This document shows positions 34,326 to 41,502 of a stretch of DNA of 41,502 bases, one piece after another (the stretch's first letter is position 1; each line of letters starts with the position of its first letter). Source of the DNA: DASVXQ01 sp046727955. GTDB taxonomy: Bacteria; Actinomycetota; CALGFH01. Both the position numbers and the translations under genes were made by a program. The stretch is taken from assembly GCA_046727955.1 (NCBI GenBank), contig JBKPDO010000057.1, positions 1 to 41,502 on the forward strand, given 5' to 3'. Below the pieces are notes generated by a model, which was not told the DNA's origin, made no database searches, and saw only the letters and a list, made by a program, of their open reading frames with translations.

Positions 34326-34983
34326 TAAGAGGGTTCACAAGACTCCGTGGCAGACGGATCGTGGTCGGCTTGCTCTATACCGGCGGGCGACGAAGCCGCA
34401 GCATTGGCGAGAGCTGGAGGTAGCGGTCTCGGTGGCCAGCTGATCCGCAGGCATATGCATGCGCGTGCGGGTGACTGCGCGACCGGGTGATCATGCTCGC
34501 CGACGGTGGCGACTGCGTCAGCGACCTGGCCACGCTCGGGCGACCGGCCGATCATCTGGACGTGCTGGTGATGGCCCTGCTGGGGCTGCCCAAGCATGCC
34601 CTGGGCCCGCCGACCTGGTCACCGTGCTTGGCCGGCTACGGGCCCTGCCGATGCGCTGCTAACCCAGCCCACCCCGCCAGCCATCGCTGCCACAACTCGC
34701 CGAATGCCGGCCACGCCGGCATGCACGAACAACCGCCACGCCAGCATGCCCACCCATCGCTGCGACCCGTCGCTGCGACCCGCGAAATATCGAGGATTAG
34801 GAACTGGCTAGGAAAACGACTCCGACAGAGCAGACCAAGCTCTCACGAGGACAGTGTCGGACATCACAGGCTGACGGTGACATACGGCACTGACTGCTGG
34901 TTAGGACAAGCGAACGATCAGATCGGATCGCGACCTACTGGGCATAGAGCCCTGAAGGCGCAGGGCCAGTTAGGGGGGGCCCA
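34326..34983. other. Gene-poor spacer before the surface-protein operon
   Basis: No complete gene on either strand. It contains a transposase scrap at 34487, a short repeat (TCGCTGCGACCC twice near 34758-34781) and, at its right end, the leader of the large surface-protein gene with TTAGGGGGGG as SD. The base composition is less GC-rich towards 34800-34980, as expected for a promoter zone. Confidence 0.5.
34487..34552 (+). pseudogene. IS1380-type transposase scrap
   Basis: The frame reads VIMLADGGDCVSDLATL, which matches the conserved LADGGDC-(L/I/V)-(S/A)-DLA..LR motif near the N-terminus of IS1380-family transposases. Nothing further of the transposase can be followed in any frame and no terminal repeats are visible. 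Only the motif supports the call. Confidence 0.45.
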
Positions 34984-37900
34984 ATGTCTCTTTTCGAAGA
35001 GTCCTCCAACACCGATCTGGAGACGCCCAAATCGGGGAAGGCACCCCGCCTTGGGACCCCGGATGCCCCAGCCGAGCAGCAAGCGTGGAACCCGTCCCGA
35101 AGCCAGCCAACTGCACCTCATCGCCGGACGGCAGGCCATGGTGTAAGGATACGGCCGCGGCTGATCCCGCTCGTCCTCACGGCGCTCATGGTCTGCAGTA
35201 CGGTCCTCATCGGTCCCGCATCCGCTTCCCCAGCTGCCGGCTCCGAGCGCACCGCGGGAAAGCCACAAGTGGACCGGACCCTCACCCGGTTGGTGCTCAG
35301 CCCGGCCCAGGCGTCGATCCGCGCCGGCGCTAGCCTGGCCTACACCGCCATGGGCTATGACGCAGCCGGCCATGGTGTTGGCGACGTGACCGCTCAGACT
35401 ACCTTCTCGATCCACCCGGACGGCTCCTGCACCGGCACCAGCTGCACCGCCACCAAGCCCGGGCAGCACACGATTAGCGGCGTGGTCCAGCTCGGGAACC
35501 GCGTCATCAGCGATACGGCAACTCTGCAGGTGGTTGCCCCACCCGGGCCGGTTGAGCCCACGCGCGGGCCGGTCGAGCCCACGCGCGGTCCGGTCGACCC
35601 CTCACGCGGTCCGGTTGCGCCCTCACGTCGCCAAGTCGAACCCCGACGTGGTCCGGTCGAGCCCTCAACCCGCTCCGCTGCGTCCCCGCGCCAACAAGCG
35701 GGACGCCCACAACCGCTCGCCCTGCTCGAGCTCCGGCCGGGTCGGGCGTTCCTCCCCTCCGGGGACAGTCTGGACTACACCGCTTGGTTGACCGCTGCGG
35801 ACGGTAACCCCCAGGACGTTACCGGCCAGACCACCTTCTCGATCCGCTTCAGCGCCGCCAAGACCAGCCGCCAAATCCGCCCGGACGGCTCCTGCACCGG
35901 CACCAGCTGCACCGCCACCAAGCTCGGGCGGCACACCGTGACTGGCACCCTCGACCTTGGGGACAGCACCGTCAGCGGGACGGCGGCCCTGCAGGTGGTA
36001 CCTCGGCACCGCCGGATGGGGCGCCCGCGGCCGATGTTCCGGCTGAGGCTGGAGCCGCTCACAGCGACGATCGGGCTGCACAAGAACCAGCACTACACCG
36101 CTATCGCGACCGCCAGGGATGGCAGCGAGCATGACGTCACTGTCGAGACCACCTTCACCTTCGAACAGGAGGACGGTACCCCGTTCGGCGACTGTCCCGA
36201 CGCCATCTGCGCCCCACCCGAGGTGGGCAGGTACACCATCACCGGCACCTTCCCCCAACAGGGCGGCCGCACCCTCACCGCCACCGCGACCCTGCTGGTG
36301 GTCTTCACGGAGCTGACGCTGGAGCCGTCCACGGCCACGATCGGGCTGCACAACAGCCAGCACTACCGCGCGTTCGCGAATGACCACCTTGAGGTCACCG
36401 CCGGGACCACCTTCACCTTCAAAAAGATGGGCGGTACCCTCTCCGGCCCCTGTCCCGACGCCATCTGCAGCCCACCCGAGGTGGGCAGGTACACCATCAC
36501 CGGCATCTTCCCCCAACCGGACGGCCGCACCCTCACCGCTGAAGCCAACCTGCTGGTGGTCCACACGGAGCTGCGCCTGGAGCCGCTCGCAGCCACGATT
36601 GGGCTGGACGAGGGCGGCCAGGCCTACCAGGCGTTCGCGGATGACATCTATGACGTCACTGCCGGGACCACCTTCACCTTCGAACAGGAGGACGGTACCC
36701 CGTTCGGCGACTGTCCCGACGCCATCTGCGCCCCACCCGAGGTGGGCAGGTACACCATCACCGGCACCTTCCCCCAACAGGGCGGCCGCACCCTCACCGC
36801 CGAAGCCACCCTGCTTGTGCTGACGGAGGAGCTCGCCAGCCTGGAACTCCATCCCAAGCCCAATCTGGCGGTGATCAAGTCCGGCGGCAAGGTGACCTAC
36901 AGCGTGCATGGCTTGGATACCAACGGCAAGCACCTTGACCAGCTTGGCGACCTGGCCCCCTTCAGCAGCTTCAAGATCGACCCGAAGGGCGGTTCCTGCA
37001 CCGGCCAAATTTGCACCGCCACCCCGATTGGGCAGTACAGGGTCACCGCCACGCTCATCGACGACCCCAAGATCAGCGGGTCCGCCCGGCTGCTGGTGGT
37101 GCCGGGGGACATCGCCAGCCTGGAGCTCCACTCCACTCCCGATCCGGCGGTGATCAAGTCCGGCGGCAAGGTGACCTACAGCGTGCATGGCTTGGATACC
37201 AACGGCAAGCACCTTGACCAGCTTGGCGACCTGGCCCCCTTCAGCAGCTTCAAGATCGACCCGAAGGGCGGCTCCTGCACCGGCCATACCTGCATCGCCA
37301 CCCCGCTTGGGCAGTACACAGTCACCGCCACCCTTATCCAACAAGACGGCCCAACCCTCACCGCCGAAGCGACCCTGCTGGTGGTGCCGGGGGACATCGG
37401 CAGCCTGGAGCTCCGTCCCAAGCCCAATCCGGCGGTAATCCAGCCCGGCGGCAAGGTGACCTACAGGGTGCAGGGCTTGGATACCGGCGGCAAGCACCTT
37501 GATCAGCTTGGCGACCTGGCGCCCTTCACCCGCTTCAAGATCGACGGGGGCGGCTCCTGCACCGGCGCCACCTGCAGCGCCACCAAGATCGGGCGGCACA
37601 CCGTCAGCGCCACCTTGGACGTCGGCGACCGCCATATCACCGGGAAGGCGACCCTCCGCGTCACGACCACACCCCTGAACTGCGCGCCTTCGGCAAGCGA
37701 CGTCCGCGACCTGCGGGTGACGCCCGGCAAGGGAGCTCCCGAAACGCAGGTGCAGATCACCGCCAAGCTCAAGCGCACGTTCGCGGCCTGCCCGCTCACG
37801 ATCTTCTTCGGCGGATCCCGTCTTGGCGGCAACGCCACCGTCGGGCCGGATGGGAGCATCTCCGAGTCCCACACCGTGCCCAAGGGTGCCGAGCCGGGGA

Positions 37901-38244
37901 CCACCACCGTGCGGTTGGCCACGACCAGCGGCCAGACTCTTGCCACGACCCGGTTCGAGGTCATCCTCAAAGCCCGGTTCGTTGCATGGCCGCCGTGGGA
38001 GGGCGGGCTGCCGTGGCTGCTGTTCACTCTCGGCCTACTGCTGCTCCTGGTCCTGATCCCCGCCTTCTTCGGCGAGCGCGAGCGGCGCCAGCGCCGGTGG
38101 GCGCGCCAGCACGTCCGGGCCGAGCCCCACCCCAGTTCCGACGATGTGACCGTCGACCACGACCCCAAGTCCGCGCCGACCTTTAGCGTCCGGCTGCAGC
38201 CGCACGGCGATGCCGGCACCCAGACCCTGGAGGAGGGGGACTGA
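34984..38244 (+). CDS. Membrane-anchored surface protein with eight Ig-like Cys-loop repeats
   Basis: 1086 aa. A long basic N-terminus leads to a signal/anchor segment (RLIPLVLTALMVCSTVLIGP, ~58-77). Eight repeats of ~70-95 residues follow, each with VT..TTFS/TF, a C-x4-C loop (SCTGTSCTATKPG in three variants, DCPDAICAPPEVG in others) and G.(H/Y)T(I/V).G/AT, resembling bacterial Ig-like domains. Between repeats 1 and 2 is a PVEPTRG-type linker. A last Cys-containing beta domain precedes a C-terminal helix (LPWLLFTLGLLLLLVLIPAF) and a basic tail, so it is anchored with the repeats outside. SD GGGGGGG. It overlaps the next gene by one base. Function unknown; adhesion or a surface layer is a guess. 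Confidence 0.8.
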   Translation: MSLFEESSNTDLETPKSGKAPRLGTPDAPAEQQAWNPSRSQPTAPHRRTAGHGVRIRPRLIPLVLTALMVCSTVLIGPASASPAAGSERTAGKPQVDRTLTRLVLSPAQASIRAGASLAYTAMGYDAAGHGVGDVTAQTTFSIHPDGSCTGTSCTATKPGQHTISGVVQLGNRVISDTATLQVVAPPGPVEPTRGPVEPTRGPVDPSRGPVAPSRRQVEPRRGPVEPSTRSAASPRQQAGRPQPLALLELRPGRAFLPSGDSLDYTAWLTAADGNPQDVTGQTTFSIRFSAAKTSRQIRPDGSCTGTSCTATKLGRHTVTGTLDLGDSTVSGTAALQVVPRHRRMGRPRPMFRLRLEPLTATIGLHKNQHYTAIATARDGSEHDVTVETTFTFEQEDGTPFGDCPDAICAPPEVGRYTITGTFPQQGGRTLTATATLLVVFTELTLEPSTATIGLHNSQHYRAFANDHLEVTAGTTFTFKKMGGTLSGPCPDAICSPPEVGRYTITGIFPQPDGRTLTAEANLLVVHTELRLEPLAATIGLDEGGQAYQAFADDIYDVTAGTTFTFEQEDGTPFGDCPDAICAPPEVGRYTITGTFPQQGGRTLTAEATLLVLTEELASLELHPKPNLAVIKSGGKVTYSVHGLDTNGKHLDQLGDLAPFSSFKIDPKGGSCTGQICTATPIGQYRVTATLIDDPKISGSARLLVVPGDIASLELHSTPDPAVIKSGGKVTYSVHGLDTNGKHLDQLGDLAPFSSFKIDPKGGSCTGHTCIATPLGQYTVTATLIQQDGPTLTAEATLLVVPGDIGSLELRPKPNPAVIQPGGKVTYRVQGLDTGGKHLDQLGDLAPFTRFKIDGGGSCTGATCSATKIGRHTVSATLDVGDRHITGKATLRVTTTPLNCAPSASDVRDLRVTPGKGAPETQVQITAKLKRTFAACPLTIFFGGSRLGGNATVGPDGSISESHTVPKGAEPGTTTVRLATTSGQTLATTRFEVILKARFVAWPPWEGGLPWLLFTLGLLLLLVLIPAFFGERERRQRRWARQHVRAEPHPSSDDVTVDHDPKSAPTFSVRLQPHGDAGTQTLEEGD
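36147..36282 (+). repeat. 136-bp exact repeat, copy 1 (copy 2 at 36666-36801)
   Basis: The DNA of Ig-like repeats 3 and 5 is identical over 136 bp, offset 519 bp, while the intervening repeat 4 differs in DNA and protein. Identity at third codon positions implies recent duplication or gene conversion. Confidence 0.9.
36867..36992 (+). repeat. 126-bp exact repeat, copy 1 (copy 2 at 37146-37271)
   Basis: Ig-like repeats 6 and 7 share 126 identical bases, offset 279 bp; the flanking parts of the same repeats differ clearly. The pattern suggests recent conversion within the gene. Confidence 0.9.
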
Positions 38245-38879
38245 TGACCACCGCCATCCCCACCCAACCGCTCACCGCCGCCGCCTTCCTGTTCGGCGAC
38301 ACCAAAGAAGACAGCGTCGACGCGCTCGCCCACGCCCTCCAGGAGCACGGCGTGCTCGGCACCCTCGGCGAGGGCGTCACCAAGCTGTCGCGGGCCGGCC
38401 GGAACGCAGCCAATGACCAGATCGCCACCGTCGCCCACGGGCTGCTCGACCTCGACCTCGGCGGCCTGGTCATTGCAGCATGGGGCAAGTATGCCGACCT
38501 GATGGCGGCCGCCAAGCGCACCTTCGCCACCCCCGACAGCTCAGAGGTCGTGGAGCTTGCCACCCACACCATCACCTCGGCCCACCATCCCTTTGTCGAG
38601 CTGCTGGTCAACGATGCTCACGTGGCCACCGTGCACTTTGAGCTGGCCGTCAAGTTCGTGGTTAAGGGGCTTGTGGCCACGGTGCAGCATGGCCGCCTTG
38701 TCACCGTCCATTCCGGGGACTGTGATGTGACGGCCGCCGTGGCGGCCGAGGGCCGGCAATTGGCCAAGCGGGAGGCGCGCCTGCAACTGCCGCTGCTGGT
38801 GCGCCTGGGCGGCGGCATCCCGCTGCTCCACGACATCGAGGCGCCGCCGACGTCGGTGTCCGTGGAGCTTGAAGAATGA
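38244..38879 (+). CDS. Unknown protein coupled to the surface protein
   Basis: 211 aa, family not recognised. The ATG shares one base with the stop of the surface-protein gene and has GGAGGAGGGGG upstream, so the two are translationally coupled. Residues ~15-55 resemble an amphipathic start (FLFGDTKEDSVDALAHALQE); ~65-85 is mildly hydrophobic (LDLDLGGLVIAAWGKYADLM). The centre (VHFELAVKFVVKGLVATVQH, GRLVTVHSGDCDVTAAVAAE) is beta-rich, followed by a charged LAKREARLQLPL. There is no signal peptide, so it is probably cytosolic and may act with the tail of the anchored protein. It may be conserved with it; I cannot test that here. Confidence 0.7.
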   Translation: MTTAIPTQPLTAAAFLFGDTKEDSVDALAHALQEHGVLGTLGEGVTKLSRAGRNAANDQIATVAHGLLDLDLGGLVIAAWGKYADLMAAAKRTFATPDSSEVVELATHTITSAHHPFVELLVNDAHVATVHFELAVKFVVKGLVATVQHGRLVTVHSGDCDVTAAVAAEGRQLAKREARLQLPLLVRLGGGIPLLHDIEAPPTSVSVELEE

Positions 38880-38974
38880 CCAGCCATCCGTTGTCGCAGG
38901 CCGCCACCAGCGCGCTCCACGACAAGGTTGTGCCGGCCGTGCAGGGTACGGCGAGTCCCGCGGGCTGGATCTAG
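38876..38974 (+). CDS. 32-aa reading frame coupled by ATGA overlap
   Basis: The stop of the 211-aa gene overlaps an ATG that opens MTSHPLSQAATSALHDKVVP and runs 32 codons to a TAG. The overlap is the same coupling used elsewhere in the window. It could be a true small protein, or the first part of a third operon gene whose body was deleted. No motif. 38975-39018 is empty. Confidence 0.35.
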   Translation: MTSHPLSQAATSALHDKVVPAVQGTASPAGWI

Positions 38975-39018
38975 CCGGCGGCGAGATGCGCTGCGTGACG
39001 CTGATGGCGCCGACCCGA

Positions 39019-39669
39019 CTACCTCGCCCTGGACGCCTCTCGGCCGAGCAGCTTCACGGCCAAGGCGGCCATCATCCCCAGCGGGACGGTGGCGATGACG
39101 CGCTGGATGACGCCGTCCCACTGCGCCAGCGCCTGGGACCAGAACAGGACCAGCAGCGCGGCCGAGCCGGCCGTGGTGGCGAGCGCCGGCAGCCGCAGAG
39201 CGCCCCATTCCGGGTCGCCTCGGAAGCGCCTGGCAAGCAACAACGGCGCCACCAGCAGCGACGCATAGAGCAACCCACTGGCCAGGTCGTGACCGTGGTT
39301 GTGCCACGACTGGCCGGTCAAGCCACCAGGAGGATGCAGCAGCATCTGGTCGCGGCGCAGCAGGCCCGCGGCGATAGTGCCGACCCCGGCGGCGCGCACC
39401 AGCACCGGCCCCAGCCCGGCGCGCCCGCGGCCACCCAGCGCCTCCTCGAGCGCCGAGCCGAATACGACCGTGCAGGCGCCGAGGCCCAGAAACCCGGCGA
39501 TCATGATCTCCGGGTCGCGCGCGTCGGGCGCGGCCAGCCCGCTCAGGTGCTCCTCCGCGATCGAGTAGCCGACCTGGCGCAGGGTGCTCGCCACCCAGGC
39601 CACCGTGAAGACCACCGGTCCGGCCAGACCGCAGGCGACCCGCAGCCGGAACCTCGTGCTCGCCTCCAT
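39019..39669 (-). CDS. DUF998 family membrane protein
   Basis: 216 aa with about six hydrophobic segments: LRVACGLAGPVVFTVAWVAS, EEHLSGLAAPDARDPEIMIA (extracellular loop), GFLGLGACTVVFGSALEEAL, SWHNHGHDLASGLLYASLLV, LATTAGSAALLVLFWSQALA and RVIATVPLGMMAALAVKLLG. The SALAAPGARDP-like loop and a HNHGHD motif are the usual DUF998 marks. No function is established. ATG start; divergent from the sensor-like gene. Confidence 0.85.
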   Translation of the reverse strand: MEASTRFRLRVACGLAGPVVFTVAWVASTLRQVGYSIAEEHLSGLAAPDARDPEIMIAGFLGLGACTVVFGSALEEALGGRGRAGLGPVLVRAAGVGTIAAGLLRRDQMLLHPPGGLTGQSWHNHGHDLASGLLYASLLVAPLLLARRFRGDPEWGALRLPALATTAGSAALLVLFWSQALAQWDGVIQRVIATVPLGMMAALAVKLLGREASRAR

Positions 39670-39827
39670 CTCGACCAGCCTCTCCCTCCTCGACCCGTCA
39701 CCGTTTCACAAAGCCCTGATGCCATGGCGGGTCTGTCGTCCGTAACGTTACCGAAACGGAGGCCGGCCACACTGGCACGTGATCGGCGATGCTGGGAGGC
39801 GGCGATGAGGTGCGTGCAGCGAGGACC

Positions 39828-41165
39828 ATGGCGCTGACCACTACGGTCCGACCCGCCCGGGCGCACTGGCGGCCGGCAGGGCTGGCATGGGCGCTATGGG
39901 CGCTCGCCATGCTCGGCCTTGCCGCTGTCCCCTGGTTCGACCATCTCCTGCGTGAGGCCGGCCGGCCCGACCTGGCTCAGCTAGACGCCAGCGGCGTGCC
40001 CGGCGTGCTGGCCATCGTGAGCGCGACCACCGTCGGGGCGGTGCTCGCCAGCCGGCGGCCCCGCCACCCGGTGGGCTGGCTGCTGCTGGGCCTGGGGCTG
40101 TCGGTGTCGGCGAGCGGGGCGGCCGACGGATATGCGCCCTATGGGCTCCCGGTCCGGCCCGGGGCGCTGCCGGCCGCCCGCTATGTGGCGCTGTACGGCC
40201 CGGCCCTGCTCGCGATCGGGATCACCTTCATTGGCATGATCCTGCTGCTGACACCGACCGGGTCGCTGCCCTCGCCACGCTGGCGCTGGTGGGTCCGGGT
40301 CGCCACGGCCGCGCCGGTCGTCGTCCTGCTGGCGGTGACGCTGCTGCCGCAACCGCTGGGCCCCGAGTACCAGTCGGTCGCAAACCCACTCGGGCTCGGC
40401 GCCCTGGAAGCTCCGCTGCAGGCGGCCACCGGCATGGCGCTGGCCCTCACAGTCCTCGGCGTGCTGGTGGCCGCCGCGTCGCTGGTGGTGCGCTTCCGCC
40501 GCGCCCGCGGCACCGAGCGCCAGCAGCTTCGGTGGGTGGCGGTTGCGGCGGCCGTAGTGTCGCTGGCGGCGGCGCTGGTCCTGGCCGCCATGCTGACGGA
40601 GACCCCAGCCCTGTTCGGCTGGGGGCTCGGGCTCTGCGCAGCGGTCCTGCCGCTGGCGATCGGCGCGGCGATCCTGCGGTATCGGCTGTACGACCTGGAC
40701 CGCATCATCAGCCGCACGCTGGCCTACGGGCTGCTCACCGTGCTGCTCGGCGGCGGCTACGCCGGGCTGGTGCTCGGCCTCGGCCAGCTACTTGGCCGGG
40801 ACTCCAGCCTGGTGGTGGCCGTGGCGACCCTGGCGGTGGCGGCGGTGTTCCAGCCGGCCCGCCGCCGCGTCCAGGACCTGGTCGACCGGCGCTTCGACCG
40901 GCGCCGCTACGACGCCGCCCAGACGATCGGAGCGTTCAGCGCCCGGCTGCGCCAGCAGGTCGACCTCGACACCCTCTCGGTCGAGCTGCTCGGCGTGGTC
41001 GAGCAGACGATGCAGCCGACCAGTGTGTCGCTGTGGCTGCGGCCGTCCGTCAGTGCGTCCCCCGACCAGCGCAGCGCAGGCGTATCCCGCGCGGCATCAC
41101 AGCCGACGGCAGCCTCCCCGTCCGTTCGCACAGCTTGTGAACAGGCTCGTACCAGGGCGTTGTGA
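39828..41165 (+). CDS. Multi-pass sensor-like membrane protein without a kinase domain
   Basis: 445 aa. Residues ~15-330 hold eight to ten hydrophobic helices (LAWALWALAMLGLAAVPWFD, LLLGLGLSVSASGAADGYAP, LLAIGITFIGMILLLTPTGS and others). The cytoplasmic part is the linker usual in actinobacterial histidine kinases: ILRYRLYDLDRIISRTLAYG, FQPARRRVQDLVDRRFDRRR, SARLRQQVDLDTLSVELLGV and MQPTSVSLWLRPS. No H-box or HATPase_c follows before the stop. Proteins ending here are common in actinobacteria, so it is probably complete, not truncated. The ATG at 39828 has GAGG upstream; another in-frame ATG lies at 39789. Confidence 0.78.
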   Translation: MALTTTVRPARAHWRPAGLAWALWALAMLGLAAVPWFDHLLREAGRPDLAQLDASGVPGVLAIVSATTVGAVLASRRPRHPVGWLLLGLGLSVSASGAADGYAPYGLPVRPGALPAARYVALYGPALLAIGITFIGMILLLTPTGSLPSPRWRWWVRVATAAPVVVLLAVTLLPQPLGPEYQSVANPLGLGALEAPLQAATGMALALTVLGVLVAAASLVVRFRRARGTERQQLRWVAVAAAVVSLAAALVLAAMLTETPALFGWGLGLCAAVLPLAIGAAILRYRLYDLDRIISRTLAYGLLTVLLGGGYAGLVLGLGQLLGRDSSLVVAVATLAVAAVFQPARRRVQDLVDRRFDRRRYDAAQTIGAFSARLRQQVDLDTLSVELLGVVEQTMQPTSVSLWLRPSVSASPDQRSAGVSRAASQPTAASPSVRTACEQARTRAL

Positions 41166-41502
41166 AAGCGATCTGTCGCTTTGGGACGGCTAGGCCGGGA
41201 TGCTAGGTTCGCTAGTCTCTGGACACGGATCACGGTCGGCGATCACACAACGCACAGCGCTGACTACGACGATTAGCGCATTCCGACCGTCCAGGGTCGA
41301 GCGTAGGCTATTGCCCGCTGTTGCCGGGTGCTGCCGCCCTCGAACGCAGCGCCTCGGCTTGGCATGCACGAACCTGCACAGTCGGCACTCGCAGAGGGGG
41401 GATCGCCGTGCGGCGACAGCGGGTCGGCTTGTGCCAGGCCGATCCTGCCCGATCTCGCTCCCCGCCGCCATCGGTACTGCCACGACCGGTTGCCGCGAGG
41501 AG
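41166..41502. other. No gene visible at the right edge
   Basis: Neither strand shows a frame with a convincing start or family match. The minus-strand frame 41190-41483 has no SD and an irregular composition. The stretch may hold promoters for a gene beyond the edge. Confidence 0.4.

Noticed and set aside
35665..37872. 735-residue minus-strand frame opposite the Ig-like gene
   Set aside because: It mirrors the repeats of the plus-strand gene. The sense strand has SD, signal segment and anchor; the antisense has none.
41190..41483. Minus-strand 97-residue frame at the right edge
   Set aside because: No SD, irregular composition, and no recognisable motif.

Overview
The window is very GC-rich DNA, dense in GTG/TTG starts, ATGA overlaps and Shine-Dalgarno-led short operons. 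Its gene content (BTAD/SARP-type regulator with a DrrAB-like exporter, DUF3039, a short adenylate kinase, a baeRF/Rv2629-like protein, DUF998, a RtcB/archease pair) points to an actinobacterium, probably a deep-branching or uncultured lineage. No rRNA, tRNA, CRISPR array or complete insertion sequence was found.

Layout. 1-3000 is a graveyard: a tyrosine recombinase tail and a large serine integrase, both with internal deletions and frame changes, one intact lipoprotein, then an ABC ATPase cut at its P-loop and joined tail-to-tail to a fragment of an NB-ARC regulator. 3160-4832 holds a DUF3039 protein, a divergent SDR/MarR pair sharing a palindromic operator, and a second, broken DUF3039 tail. 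4942-9894 is an intact, convergent module of a 1065-aa BTAD/NB-ARC regulator and a DrrB/DrrA exporter; 2305-3000 looks like a collapsed second copy of the same arrangement, and both ATPase genes are preceded by heptamers repeated every 11 bp. 10234-12048 holds a secreted metallophosphoesterase and an unknown coiled-coil protein. 12312-16527 is a probable operon: thioredoxin-domain YyaL-like protein, archease, RtcB RNA ligase and a 55-aa acidic protein. Beside it lie an Arg/Gly-rich tailed protein and a frameshifted baeRF (Vms1-like) gene, so the block has an RNA-repair / ribosome-rescue flavour.

18911-24309 is a LysR gene leading a seven-gene Mrp/Mbh-type cation/proton antiporter operon (E-F-G-MbhD-[MbhE+B]-C-D) that lacks the large antiporter-like half of MrpA. 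It diverges from a short-type adenylate kinase at 24422; a CAAT-N11-ATTG box lies between them. 25518-28232 holds a second ABC exporter and a MarR regulator, followed by a PRC-barrel protein. 28941-31658 is a divergent pair, a PD-(D/E)XK-like protein and an OLD-like ATPase, in which both putative nuclease sites look degenerate; a five-copy 12-bp tandem repeat lies between them. A repeat/hairpin cluster (31637-31829) separates this pair from an AidB-like acyl-CoA dehydrogenase and a Bcp peroxiredoxin.

34984-38974 is an apparently undescribed operon: a 1086-aa membrane-anchored surface protein with eight Ig-like repeats, each with a Cys-x4-Cys loop, coupled to a 211-aa unknown protein and to a 32-aa reading frame. 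The window ends with a DUF998 membrane protein and a multi-pass sensor-like protein without a kinase domain. All calls come from reading the sequence; no database search was possible.
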